DNA of 64,000 bases from Spirochaetaceae bacterium (GCA_020632655.1 JACKFD010000001.1:1-64000), one strand, 5' to 3'. Shown: positions 1-8,161, counted from the first letter of the stretch. Translations and numbers: made by a program. Notes: a model not told the origin generated them from the letters alone.

Positions 1-423
1 GGGCCTCGCACTCGTCGAAGGCGAGGATCGCGACGCCGTCGGGTGCCGTGCCGGCCGCTTCGTCGATCGTCTCCGAACCCTGCGAGGAATCCAATCGCTG
101 CCCTTCACGACCCGGCTCGGGGCCCGCGTGTCCCGGTCGGCGTCTCCCGCCCGGGGCGCGTCGAGGGGCGCCGAGGTGGCGCGCCCGCTGCTCGAAGCGC
201 TGCAACGCGCATGCCACACGCTTGCGGAGGGCGAGGTCGGGGCGGTCGCGTGTCGCCTGGCTCGGCCCGCTCGGCGCTCCGCGCGACCGGGCGGCCGCAC
301 GTCGCCGCGCCTCGAGCCGTGTCGGGATGGCCCGGCGTGTGGCGTAATGGCACGCGGGGGCCGGCGCGGTGACGGCCCCGTTCCGATCAGGGTGGGCTCG
401 ATGCGGCGGCCGGTCCTTCGGAG
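1..423. other. left-edge stretch, no supportable gene
   Basis: Several overlapping frames are open here, including one on the + strand that stays open from the left edge to about 790, but the predicted proteins are Arg/Pro/Ala-rich low-complexity strings typical of antisense or non-coding GC-rich DNA. I see no motif or ribosome binding site that supports a gene. It may hold the unseen 3' end of a neighbour cut by the window edge and the upstream control region of the stress-protein gene at 508. Confidence 0.4.
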
Positions 424-438
424 TGGCACGGGGCTTGC
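424..438 (+). promoter_or_regulatory. sigma54 -24/-12 promoter for USP gene
   Basis: TGGCACGGGGCTTGC matches the sigma54 consensus TGGCAC-N5-TTGC exactly, with the invariant GG and GC ten bases apart and a T following. Transcription would begin near 450, about 58 bases before the ATG at 508. Sigma54 promoters need an NtrC-type activator; one is encoded at 3459-4853. Confidence 0.75.
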
Positions 439-507
439 TGCCCGCAATGCGATGAGCGCGTTCGGCCCGTGTCGGGTGTCGGGCGCGCCGAGGCGCGGAG
501 CAGTGCG

Positions 508-1455
508 ATGGCGGAAGCGAATACGATCCTCGTTCCGGTCGACTTCTCGTCGCACGCCCGCGCGGCGGCGTTGCGGGCCTGTCATCTCGCCGCGGTCTCC
601 GGCGGGCGGCTGCGGCTGCTCCACGCACTCGACCTGCCGGCCCTTGCGAAGCGTCGCGGACTCGGGGAGGCGCTATTCGAGGAGCTGCGCGAGAGCGAGT
701 CACAGCAGCTCGACGAGCTCGTCTCGAGTCTGGCGCCGCACGGCGTGCCGATCGTCGCGTGCCTCGAGGAGCGTGAGCCCGTCGAGATGATCCTCGAACA
801 TGCGGCGGACGAGAGTGTCGAGCTGATCGTGATGGGCAGCCACGGCTACCGCGGTCTCGATCGCATCTTCCTCGGCAGCGTCGCGGAGCGCACGATCCGC
901 GAGGCGCCCGTGCCGGTCGTGACGGTCAAGGAGAACGAGTGGGATGCGGCGGCCCGGATCCGGCGCATCCTGCTCGCGACGGACTTCTCGCAGGACTCGG
1001 CGAGGGCGCTCGACGAGACGATCCGATGGGGTGGGCGTCTCGGGGCGGACGTCGAGGTGCTGCACGTGATCCCGGCGGTGGGGGCGGTCGAGCGGCGCGG
1101 CGAGGGCGAGGTCCGAACGGCGGAGGCACGTCGCCGCGAGGCGCTGGCGTCGTTGCAGGCCGTGCTCGAGCAGATGCGCAGCGAAGGCATCTCGGCCGTG
1201 GCCAGCTTGAGCCATGGGGCGCCCTCGATCGAGATCGCGAAGCGCGCCGCGCGCATCGGCGCGGAGCTGATCGTGGTCGGGCGGCGCGGGCGTTCCCAGC
1301 TCGCGGGCGTGGTCTGCGGGAGCGTCTCCGATCGGGTGCAACGGCACGCGAAGTGCTCGGTGCTGCTCGCGCCGCGCACGACCCGGCACGAAGACCTGCG
1401 CGGCCGGCGTGGCGCCGCGCTCCATGCCGCCGTCCGGGAGGCGGCTCTCGTCTGA
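508..1455 (+). CDS. tandem universal stress protein (UspA-type, two domains)
   Basis: Encodes 315 residues with two Usp domains. Each begins with a typical beta strand (ILVPVDFS near residue 6; ILLATDFS near 155) and each ends with the nucleotide-binding signature G-x2-G-x9-G-S (GSHGYRGLDRIFLGS and GRRGRSQLAGVVCGS), so both halves look able to bind ATP. The family is cytoplasmic and helps cells survive oxygen or energy limitation; the exact partner is unknown. The ATG at 508 is chosen because the conserved first strand follows at once, whereas the 13 extra codons upstream are not Usp-like. It lies 70 bases behind an exact sigma54 element. A second tandem Usp is at 8162-9088. The gene ends converging on the MBL gene, with a tandem repeat between them. 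Confidence 0.92.
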   Translation: MAEANTILVPVDFSSHARAAALRACHLAAVSGGRLRLLHALDLPALAKRRGLGEALFEELRESESQQLDELVSSLAPHGVPIVACLEEREPVEMILEHAADESVELIVMGSHGYRGLDRIFLGSVAERTIREAPVPVVTVKENEWDAAARIRRILLATDFSQDSARALDETIRWGGRLGADVEVLHVIPAVGAVERRGEGEVRTAEARRREALASLQAVLEQMRSEGISAVASLSHGAPSIEIAKRAARIGAELIVVGRRGRSQLAGVVCGSVSDRVQRHAKCSVLLAPRTTRHEDLRGRRGAALHAAVREAALV

Positions 1456-1478
1456 GACCCGCTCGCTCGCCATGCGGA

Positions 1479-1670
1479 GGCACCCGGGCCGCTCGGTCGA
1501 GCACCACGCTCCCACCCAGCGCCGGCCCCGGGCCGCTCAGTCGAGCACGATGCTCTCACCCAGCGCCGGCCCCGGGCCGCTCAGTCGAGCACGATGCTCT
1601 CACCCAGCGCCGGCACCCGGGCCGCTCAGTCGAGCACCACGCTCTCACCCAGCGCCGGCACCCGGGCCGC
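1479..1670. repeat. tandem 44-45 bp repeat made of an MBL gene tail
   Basis: Four full units (1479-1523, 1524-1567, 1568-1611, 1612-1656) and a partial fifth unit. Read on the - strand, each unit encodes the last codons of the MBL protein, ending ALGESVVLD or ALGESIVLD and then TGA, followed by a CCCGGG-containing spacer. Only the unit nearest the gene is in use; the other three lie downstream of the working stop at 1626-1628. Two inner units share the same Val-to-Ile change, which points to stepwise duplication. Short inverted repeats (GCTC-AGTC-GAGC) occur in each unit. Confidence 0.9.
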
Positions 1671-2981
1671 GTAACCGAAGCGCTCGCCGACGAGCTGGCG
1701 GATCGTGTCCGCCGGGACGGGCTCGCCGTGCGTGACGAAGACGCGTCGCGGCGGACGTCCGCAGCGACCGATCCAGTCGAGCAGGCCGTGTTGGTCCGCG
1801 TGGGCCGAGAGCACGTCGATCTGTCGCACCCGCGCGCGGACGGGATACCGCTCGCCGTGGATCTTGATCGTCTCGACGCCGCGGACGAGTGCGTCGCCCC
1901 GCGTGCCCGGCGCCTGGAATCCCGGTAGCAGGATCGTATTGCGTTCGTCCGGGGCGAGCACCTTCAGGTGGTGCAGCACACGTCCACCGCTCGCCATGCC
2001 GCTGGCCGAGACGATCACCATGGGCTCGAAGCGCGCCGCCAGCTCGCGGGACTCGGCCACGCTGCGGACGAAGCGCGCGACGGAGCAGACTTCGTGACAG
2101 TGCTCCTCGTCGAGGCGGTGGTAGCCCGCGCTCTCGCGGAAGAGCTCCGTCACGCTCGTCGCCATCGGGCTGTTCACGTAGACCGGCACCCGCGGCGCGA
2201 GCCCGCGCTCGAAGATCTCGTGCAGGCAGTAGAGGAGCGTCTGCGCGCGGCCCACCGCGAAGGACGGGATCAGCAGCACGCCCCGGCGTTCGAGGGTCTC
2301 GTTCAGGACGCCGGCGAGGGTCGTGATCGGATCCTCGTCGGAGTGGTTGCGATCGCCGTAGGTCGACTCGACGACGAGGTAGTCGGGCGAGCCCGGCGAC
2401 TCGGGGGGCCACATCAGGAGGTCGTCGGAACGTCCCAGGTCGCCCGAGAAGAGGACGCTCCGCTCGCCGTCGCGGACCTCGATCGACGCGGCGCCGAGGA
2501 TGTGGCCAGCGGGCTGCATGCGGAAGCGCAGCGGACCGACGCGCCCCTCCGCCCCGAAGCCGATCTCGCGAAACTGCTCGAGCGCCGCCTCGGCGTCGGC
2601 GCGCGTGTAGAGGGGCAGGGCGGGGCGATGCTTCGAGAAGCCGCGGCGGTTGGCGTAGCTGGCATCCTCCTCCTGCAGGTGGGCTGCATCGGGCAGGAGC
2701 AGCTCCGCCAGCTGGCGCGTGGGTCGGGTCGAGTGGATCGGTCCGCGGAAGCCGTCGCGGACGATCAGGGGCAGCAGGCCGCTGTGGTCGATGTGGGCGT
2801 GCGTGAGCAGCACGGCGTCGATCGAGGCGGGGTCGGTCTCGAGGGCCTTCCAGTTCCGCTCGCGCAGCGCCTTCACGCCCTGGTAGAGGCCGCAGTCCAC
2901 CAGCACCCGCGTCGAGCCGCTCTCGATCAGGTACTTCGAGCCCGTGACGGTTCCGGCGGCGCCGAGGAAGCTGAGCTTCAC
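1626..2981 (-). CDS. beta-CASP metallo-beta-lactamase fold hydrolase (CPSF-like)
   Basis: 451 residues. The N-terminus KLSFLGAAGTVTGS and the metal-binding HAHIDHSGLLP motif mark the MBL domain. A beta-CASP region follows and the C-terminus holds the RNA-specificity (RMMBL) block with SAHADQHGLLDW and FVTHGE. Bacterial relatives are zinc-dependent nucleases or hydrolases, so an RNA-processing role is likely but unproven. The start is GTG at 2981, directly behind GGAGGAGAC; longer upstream extensions are low-complexity. The gene converges on the stress protein gene at 508-1455. Its last 13 codons are the source of the tandem repeat at 1479-1670. Confidence 0.88.
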   Translation of the reverse strand: MKLSFLGAAGTVTGSKYLIESGSTRVLVDCGLYQGVKALRERNWKALETDPASIDAVLLTHAHIDHSGLLPLIVRDGFRGPIHSTRPTRQLAELLLPDAAHLQEEDASYANRRGFSKHRPALPLYTRADAEAALEQFREIGFGAEGRVGPLRFRMQPAGHILGAASIEVRDGERSVLFSGDLGRSDDLLMWPPESPGSPDYLVVESTYGDRNHSDEDPITTLAGVLNETLERRGVLLIPSFAVGRAQTLLYCLHEIFERGLAPRVPVYVNSPMATSVTELFRESAGYHRLDEEHCHEVCSVARFVRSVAESRELAARFEPMVIVSASGMASGGRVLHHLKVLAPDERNTILLPGFQAPGTRGDALVRGVETIKIHGERYPVRARVRQIDVLSAHADQHGLLDWIGRCGRPPRRVFVTHGEPVPADTIRQLVGERFGYAARVPALGESVVLD

Positions 2982-3095
2982 GTCTCCTCCCCGCGCTCGC
3001 GTGCCGGAGCGCCTCCCTTCGAGGCAGTCTGCCGCATGGGACGGCGCAGCACCCCGTCGCCTCGCGTTCGCGGCGGACTCACGGCCTCGCTCGTT

Positions 3096-3110
3096 TGGCA
3101 CGTCTCCTGC
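3096..3110 (+). promoter_or_regulatory. sigma54 -24/-12 promoter for small coiled-coil gene
   Basis: TGGCACGTCTCCTGC: perfect -24 half (TGGCAC), N5, and CTGC in place of TTGC, followed by T. The predicted start of transcription near 3122 lies 54 bases before the ATG at 3176. Confidence 0.65.
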
Positions 3111-3175
3111 TCTGCCATGCGGGCTCGAGACACGTGCGGTCCGCAAGGCGGGCCCGCAGAAGAGGGAGGATAGGC

Positions 3176-3442
3176 ATGGAGTCCGACATCCGACGACGCA
3201 TCGAGGAAGAGATCGACGCCCTGCGCCGTGTGCGGGACGAGCTGCGCGTGAAGGTCCATCTCGGTGCGGCCGAGGTCCAGGAGACCTGGCAGAAGGCGGA
3301 GAAGAGCTGGGGGCATCTCGAGGGGCGCCTCAAGGTGCTGCGCGACGTCGCGCAGGAATCGGGTGAGGACGTCGCCGAGGCCGCGCGACTGCTGGCCGGC
3401 GAGATCCGGGAGGCCTATCAGCACGTGCGCAGATTCCTGTAG
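3176..3442 (+). CDS. small coiled-coil protein, function unknown
   Basis: 88 residues, highly charged and almost entirely helix-forming: repeated I/L/V and A spaced by E/R/K (for example IRRRIEEEIDALRRVRDEL) suggests an amphipathic coiled coil. No membrane segment, cysteine or enzyme motif is visible. The ATG at 3176 follows AGGGAGGATAGGC; upstream in-frame codons lie inside the promoter. I do not recognise a family. It stands alone between the MBL gene and the NtrC-type regulator, with its own sigma54-like promoter, so it probably belongs to the same stress regulon as the Usp genes and may act as a structural or adaptor protein. Confidence 0.75.
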   Translation: MESDIRRRIEEEIDALRRVRDELRVKVHLGAAEVQETWQKAEKSWGHLEGRLKVLRDVAQESGEDVAEAARLLAGEIREAYQHVRRFL

Positions 3443-3458
3443 GCCCGGTCGCCGCGGC

Positions 3459-4853
3459 TCAGGCCGTGGCGGCCGAGCCGTCGGCGGCCTCGCCGTCGCT
3501 GCGCTCCTCGCGCCGATAGAGCGTGCGGCGATTCATGCCGAGGATGCGCGCCGCCTCGGACTTGCTCCCCCCCGCGACATCGAGCGCTGCGTGGACGTAG
3601 GCGTCGGTCAGCTCGCGAACCGTCATGCGTTGGTCGAGGGCGAGTCGGATCAGCATCTCCTGGAGCGAGCCCTCGGGCATGCCTGTGTCGTTCGGGATCA
3701 GGACGTCGCTCGCGGTGATCTCGTTGCCGCTCGCGAGGGCGAGGGCGCGCTCGATGCAGTTCTCGAGCTCGCGCGCGTTCCCGGGCCAGGCGGCGCGTAC
3801 CATCTTCTGGGTCGCCGCATCGCTCAGGTAGACGTGCTCGTCGTCGGAGTGTTTGCGGAGGAAGGCCTCCGCCAGGACCGGAATGTCCTCGGCCCGCTCG
3901 CGCAGGGGCGGGATGCGGATCGGGATCACGTTCAGTCGGAAGAAGAGGTCCTGCCGGAAGCGGCCCTCCTCGATCGCCTGCTGCATGTCCTGGTGGGTGG
4001 CGGCGATGATGCGGACGTCGACCTTGATGCTCTGGGTGCCGCCGACGGGGCGCACCTCGCGATCCTGGATCACGCGTAGGAGCTTGCTCTGGAGGTTGAT
4101 CGGCATGTCGCCGATCTCGTCGAGGAAGAGCGTGCCGCCCTGGGCCACCTCGAAGAGGCCCTTTTTGGTCGCGTGCGCTCCCGTGAAGGCGCCGCGTACG
4201 TGACCGAAGAGCTCGCTCTCGAGCAGGCCCTCGGGCATCGCCGTGCAGTTGATCGGCACGAAGGGCTTGTCCGCGCGCGAGCCCGTGAAGTGGATCGTGC
4301 GCGCGACGACCTCCTTGCCCGTGCCGCTCTCGCCCGTGATCAGGATGTTCGAACGATTCGTCGCGATCTTCTTGATCATCGCGTAGATCTCGTTCATCGC
4401 GGGGCTGCTGCCGACCAGCTCGCCGAAGGAGCTTGCCCGTGCGACGGCCCGCCGCAGCCGGCGATTCTCCTCCTCGAGGGCGCGCCGCTCGAAGGCGCGT
4501 TCGATCGGCGCGAGCACCTCGTCGGCGGTGAACGGCTTCGTGACGAAGTCGAAGGCGCCCGCACGCATCGCACGAACCGCCGACTGGATCGTCCCGAACG
4601 CCGTCATCAGGATCACCGGCGTGTCCGGGTGGCGCTCGCGGATCTTCGCGAGCAGGTCGATGCCGTCCATGCCGGGCATCTGGAGGTCGGTCAGGACGAC
4701 GTCGTAGTCGCGGTCCTCGGTCTTCGACAGCGCGTCGCTCCCCGAGCGCGCCTTCGTGACGGCGTAGCCGGCGTGGCCGAGCAGATCCTCGGTCATGTCG
4801 AGGATCGAGGCGTCGTCGTCGACGACCAGGATCGTGCGTTCGGTGCCCGTCAT
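3459..4853 (-). CDS. NtrC-family sigma54-dependent response regulator
   Basis: 464 residues with the classic three-part layout. Residues 7-120 are a receiver (ILVVDDD; phospho-acceptor Asp56 in VLTDLQMP; Lys106 in TKPF). Residues 145-370 are an AAA+ domain with Walker A GESGTGKE (174-181), the sigma54-contacting GAFTGA loop (221-226) and Walker B FLDEIGD (243-249). The C-terminus carries a Fis-type helix-turn-helix (SKSEAARILGMNRRTLYRR). It should activate sigma54 promoters such as those at 424, 3096, 7767, 8001 and 26447. The ATG at 4853 follows GGGAGGT. It is divergent from the PAS kinase at 5469, its likely phosphodonor. Confidence 0.95.
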   Translation of the reverse strand: MTGTERTILVVDDDASILDMTEDLLGHAGYAVTKARSGSDALSKTEDRDYDVVLTDLQMPGMDGIDLLAKIRERHPDTPVILMTAFGTIQSAVRAMRAGAFDFVTKPFTADEVLAPIERAFERRALEEENRRLRRAVARASSFGELVGSSPAMNEIYAMIKKIATNRSNILITGESGTGKEVVARTIHFTGSRADKPFVPINCTAMPEGLLESELFGHVRGAFTGAHATKKGLFEVAQGGTLFLDEIGDMPINLQSKLLRVIQDREVRPVGGTQSIKVDVRIIAATHQDMQQAIEEGRFRQDLFFRLNVIPIRIPPLRERAEDIPVLAEAFLRKHSDDEHVYLSDAATQKMVRAAWPGNARELENCIERALALASGNEITASDVLIPNDTGMPEGSLQEMLIRLALDQRMTVRELTDAYVHAALDVAGGSKSEAARILGMNRRTLYRREERSDGEAADGSAATA

Positions 4854-5468
4854 CGTCTGGACCTCCCGTCGCGGGAAATGCACGGCACATGCCAATCTGT
4901 CCCATGTCCGCTGCCTCCGGAGCGGGAGCAGGGCACGGCAGACCGGCGTCAGGAGTGGCATTTATTCTCATGGCGGGACAATATTGCACGGGTCCGGGCG
5001 GGTGCCAGGCGGACGTAGGGGGCGCTGTCGGGGGCCGGCTCGGGGGTATCGGGGGCCCGGTCGGGGGTGGGGCGGGATCGTCGCCGCCCCGACGAGAGCG
5101 CCGGGCGGGTGTGGGTCGGCACGGGATGGCGCGGGTCGCGCCCGGCCCGGCGCGGACCGGAAGGCGGTCGGCCCGGACGAGATGGCGCATGGGGCGACAC
5201 CGATGAGTGTGGGGTCGGCGGCGACGCACGGCTGGATCCGGATCGGGCGTCCAGAGGGAAGGCGGTCCGGCTGGTTGACTCCACGCGATGAGTGACCATC
5301 CACCACGGAATCACGTTCGCGCGCTCGGTGGGCGGTCGTGATACGACGACGAACGGTCGGGGTGATGCGAGCAGGGGGATGGTTCCTTCCTTCGAGCCCC
5401 CTCGGCAGGGATGGGGCGGGGCGCCGGCTACCCGACCCGCACGGCTCGGAGACAGGAGGTTCCCCCCG
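4854..5468. other. intergenic control region between regulator and kinase
   Basis: 615 bases between two divergent signalling genes. An AT-rich pocket at about 4956-4990 (containing ATTTATTCTCAT and CAATATTGCA) is unusual for this genome and is the likeliest promoter zone for the - strand regulator, but I find no clean sigma70 or sigma54 element. A G-run array follows at 5018-5076. The rest is GC-rich with no supportable gene; an open + frame in front of the kinase (from a GTG at 5292) lacks a ribosome binding site and conserved sequence. Confidence 0.5.
5018..5076 (+). promoter_or_regulatory. G-run array, candidate G-quadruplex
   Basis: Six runs of four to five G on the + strand (starting at 5018, 5030, 5042, 5051, 5063 and 5069), separated by loops of 7, 7, 4, 7 and 1 bases and followed by GGG at 5074. 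This satisfies simple G4 rules several times over. It lies upstream of the kinase gene and would be in its RNA leader if transcription starts before 5018. Confidence 0.55.
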
Positions 5469-7043
5469 ATGGCGGCCGGCGACGATCCCGTAGCGCTGCG
5501 CGCGGAGATCGAGAGACTCGAGGCCGCCCTGCGGTCGAGCAAGGAAGCGACGGCGGAGGCCGCGGCCGCGCGAGCACGACTCGAGGGCATCTTCGAGGCT
5601 GCCGTCGACGGGATCGTCACGATCGACGAGACCGGCACGATCGAGTCGGTCAACGCCGCCACGACGCGGATCTTCGGCTACGCCGCAGAGGAGCTCGTCG
5701 GGCACAACGTCAAGAAGCTGATGCCGCGCCCGGTGCGCGACGAGCACGACGCGCATCTCGAGCGCTACCGCCGCACGGGCGAGCGACACATCATCGGCAT
5801 CGGACGCGAGGTGACCGGTCGTCGCGCCGATGGCAGCGAGTTCCCCCTCGAGCTCTCGGTTGCCGAGGTCCGCGACGGAAGCCGTCGGCTCTTCACCGGC
5901 ACGATCAAGGACACGACCGAGCGCCGTGCCGCGGAGAAGGAGATCCGCGAGAGCTACGAGCGCCTGCGTGCGATCCTCGACTCCGCGGTCGACGGCATCA
6001 TCGCGATCGACGAGACGGGCACCATCCGCGAGGTGAACCCCGCCGTCGAAGCCATCTTCGGCTACCGCCCGGACGAGCTGGTCGGCGAGGACGTGCGCAT
6101 CCTGATGCCGCCGCCCTTCGACCGCGAGCATGACGGCTACGTGCGTCGTTATCTCGAGACCGGCGAGGCCCGCATCATCGGCAGCGGTCGGGAGGTCCTC
6201 GGGCGACGCAAGGACGGCTCGACCTTCCCCCACTACCTCGCCGTGAGCGAAGGCTTCGTGCGGCACGAACGCGTCTTCACGGGCATCGTGAGCGATCTCG
6301 GCCGGCTGCGGGACGCCGAGGAGCGTGCGCGCCAGGCCGAGCAGCTGGCGGCACTCTCGACGATCACGGCCGGGATCGCCCACGATGTGGGCACGCCCAT
6401 GACGACGATCCTCGGTTACGCCGAGCTGATGCAGAGCTCGCTCACGGACGAGAAGAACCGCGAGCGGGCGGGCCACATCGTCGATCAGGTCCGGCGCGTC
6501 ACGGACCTGCTGCGGACGCTGCTCAACATCGCCCGGCCCAGACGCGTCGAGCCCGAGCCCGTGGTGATCCGCGACATCCTCGATCACAGCCTCGAGTTCT
6601 TCCGCGAGAAGCTTCGCGGGCGAGGCATCGTGATCGAACGCGACTACGCGATCGTGCCGCCGGTGCTGGGCGACCGGGATCGGCTCGAGCAGGTCTTCCT
6701 GAACCTGATCGTGAACGCGGCGGACGCGATGCCGCAGGGCGGGACGCTGACGGTTCGGCTCGCTCCCGCCGGCGACGGGCTGATCGAGATCCGCGTGAGC
6801 GATACGGGCATCGGGATCGCGCCCGACGTGCTCGGACGGATCTTCGAGCCCTTCTACACGACCAAGGAGCGGGGCAAGGGCACGGGGCTCGGTCTGCTCG
6901 TCGGCAAGCGCATCATCCAGGACCACGGAGGACGCATCGCCGTGGAGAGCGAGCTCGACGTGGGGACGACCTTCCGCATCGCGCTCCCGACGAGCGAGAG
7001 CCGGGCGGGCCGTCCCGCCCGCAGGCCTGCGGGCGGGACCTGA
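5469..7043 (+). CDS. FixL-like double-PAS sensor histidine kinase
   Basis: 524 residues, no membrane segment, so cytosolic. A short N-terminal coiled coil is followed by PAS1 (about 37-152) and PAS2 (about 167-280). PAS1 contains RHIIGIGREVTG; His107 aligns with the haem-ligating His of FixL. In PAS2 the same place reads ARIIGSGREVLG with Arg235, so PAS2 probably lacks haem. The kinase core has an H-box with His305 (GIAHDVGTP), N-box NLIVNAADAM, G1 box DTGIGI and G2 GKGTGLGL. Start: ATG 5469 behind AGGAGG. Its natural partner is the divergent NtrC-type regulator rather than a FixJ, which is absent here. Oxygen or NO sensing is inference from the motif. The last codons lie in a 28-bp palindrome. 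Confidence 0.93.
   Translation: MAAGDDPVALRAEIERLEAALRSSKEATAEAAAARARLEGIFEAAVDGIVTIDETGTIESVNAATTRIFGYAAEELVGHNVKKLMPRPVRDEHDAHLERYRRTGERHIIGIGREVTGRRADGSEFPLELSVAEVRDGSRRLFTGTIKDTTERRAAEKEIRESYERLRAILDSAVDGIIAIDETGTIREVNPAVEAIFGYRPDELVGEDVRILMPPPFDREHDGYVRRYLETGEARIIGSGREVLGRRKDGSTFPHYLAVSEGFVRHERVFTGIVSDLGRLRDAEERARQAEQLAALSTITAGIAHDVGTPMTTILGYAELMQSSLTDEKNRERAGHIVDQVRRVTDLLRTLLNIARPRRVEPEPVVIRDILDHSLEFFREKLRGRGIVIERDYAIVPPVLGDRDRLEQVFLNLIVNAADAMPQGGTLTVRLAPAGDGLIEIRVSDTGIGIAPDVLGRIFEPFYTTKERGKGTGLGLLVGKRIIQDHGGRIAVESELDVGTTFRIALPTSESRAGRPARRPAGGT
7003..7039. terminator. palindromic terminator overlapping kinase 3' end
   Basis: 7012-7039 is a perfect 28-bp palindrome (arms 7012-7025 and 7026-7039), lying inside the final codons of the kinase and ending just before its TGA at 7041-7043. 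A second hairpin at 7003-7020 (GGGCGGG-CCGT-CCCGCCC) uses part of the same sequence, so the two are mutually exclusive. The kinase and the TerB-like gene converge here with only 12 bases between them, so it can serve both strands. Confidence 0.65.
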
Positions 7044-7055
7044 GGGCGCCGTCGA

Positions 7056-7682
7056 TCAGGTCATGGAGCGGATGGCGTCGTCGAGCCCGGCACCGCCGGG
7101 CGCGCCGCCGAAGGCCTGCTCGATCCGGGCGATCACCTCGAGCTCGGCTTCGCTCGGCCCGCCGCCGCGCACGAAGGACTTCTCGATCGCCTGCGCGATG
7201 CGCCGGGCGCGACCGAGGGTGTCGTCGCGAAGCCGGTTCCGCTCCTCCGGCGAGAGCACCTTGCACAGCTCCTGGACGTAGCCGGCCCAGGCGTCGAGCA
7301 GCGACTCGTGCGGTCGGTGGTCGAGCCAGATCGCCAGCAGCTGTCCGCCCTCGGAGTTCGGGTCGATACCGAGCTCCGACTCGGCGCCGAGGATGAGGCG
7401 GCGCTCCTCGCTGTCGAGCGCGCGATCGGCCCAGGCCACGGCGACGAGCGGGGCGAGCACCAGCGCCGTGACGTTCTCCTCGCGCAGGCCGAGGTCGAGG
7501 AGCGGGTCGATGATCGCGTGCTGCTTGACGCCGAGGATGCCCGAGAGGGCCTCGTACTGCTCCGTCCGCTGCTCGCGGGCGCGCATCGCCGCCAGCAGGC
7601 GCTCGCTCTCCTCGCGGAAGAACGCCTCCTCGAGCGCGCGCTCCCGCTTCGACAAGGGCTGGGTATAGGACGACTTGGACAT
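7056..7682 (-). CDS. TerB-like helical protein, function unknown
   Basis: 208 residues, mostly helical. The middle (ALVLAPLVAVAWADRALDSEERRLI) resembles the TerB/DjlA-type helical domain with acidic residues that bind metal in tellurite-resistance proteins, but similarity is by eye only. The N-terminus is charged and the protein has no export signal. Start: ATG at 7682 behind AGAGGAG; the 77 codons upstream are not conserved-looking and overlap the promoter. It has its own sigma54-like element at 7767-7781 and is divergent from the second Usp gene, so I place it in the same regulon. Confidence 0.7.
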   Translation of the reverse strand: MSKSSYTQPLSKRERALEEAFFREESERLLAAMRAREQRTEQYEALSGILGVKQHAIIDPLLDLGLREENVTALVLAPLVAVAWADRALDSEERRLILGAESELGIDPNSEGGQLLAIWLDHRPHESLLDAWAGYVQELCKVLSPEERNRLRDDTLGRARRIAQAIEKSFVRGGGPSEAELEVIARIEQAFGGAPGGAGLDDAIRSMT

Positions 7683-7766
7683 CGAAGGCTCCTCTGGATC
7701 TGTCGCTCTGGCTCTCGCACGGACTCGGGCATCGTCCCGGCACGCGGGCGCCCCGTCGAACGGATT

Positions 7767-7781
7767 GCATCCGTCGTGCCA
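7767..7781 (-). promoter_or_regulatory. sigma54 -24/-12 promoter for TerB-like gene
   Basis: On the - strand TGGCACGACGGATGC: perfect TGGCAC, N5, then ATGC for TTGC, followed by A. Transcription would start near 7755, about 73 bases before the ATG at 7682. Confidence 0.6.
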
Positions 7782-8000
7782 ATCCCCTCGGTCCGGACGC
7801 CCGTCAGGAGGACGTCGCACCCGGTCCGAGGTCGACGATCGCCGTCCGGTTCGCGGCTCGCTCCCACTCCGCTCGAACCGATCGACCCCGGCCCGGCGGA
7901 ATGCGCGGGGCACTATACCCCGGCCCGACGCATCGGGCCTCGCTTCGTCTCCGCTCGGAGTGCTCTACAGTCCGCCGCAAGGCCGGCCCCGGGCTCGCGG
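7782..8000. other. divergent control region between two sigma54 promoters
   Basis: About 220 bases without a gene separate the - strand element at 7767-7781 and the + strand element at 8001-8015. An activator site serving both is expected here. The imperfect inverted repeat GGGGCACTATACCCC at 7907-7921 sits between them, but I cannot show that it recurs at the other promoters. Confidence 0.35.
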
Positions 8001-8015
8001 TGGCACGGCGTCTGC
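8001..8015 (+). promoter_or_regulatory. sigma54 -24/-12 promoter for second USP gene
   Basis: TGGCACGGCGTCTGC, followed by A: perfect -24 half and CTGC for TTGC in the -12 half, correct spacing. The transcript would start near 8027, giving a leader of about 135 bases. Confidence 0.6.
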
Positions 8016-8161
8016 ATCGACTGTCCACGCAGGCGGGCCCGTGGCGGCCGGGTCGTGTCCGGTCACCCGACGGAGCGGGCGAAGGGTCGAGATGCGCGAT
8101 CCGGAGCGCATGCTCGCGTCCGAATCGATCCGAATGGAGACGAAGGGAGAGGAGATCGTCC

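Noticed and set aside
123..145. CRISPR or prophage in the window
   Set aside because: No spaced repeat array, integrase, transposase or phage gene was seen anywhere; the tandem repeats found have no spacers.
1..790. Open + frame from the left edge into the Usp gene
   Set aside because: No start signal, no recognisable motif, Arg/Pro-rich, and it overlaps a strongly supported gene in another frame.
4956..4990. Possible sigma54 element TGGCATTTATTCTCA or TGGCGGGACAATATTGC upstream of the regulator
   Set aside because: The GG and GC invariants are not ten bases apart in either reading (12 or 9, or no GC), so only an AT-rich pocket is noted.
4968..6926. Long open - strand frame across the kinase
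   Set aside because: Its translation is low complexity and antisense to a kinase with clear domain motifs; a codon shadow.
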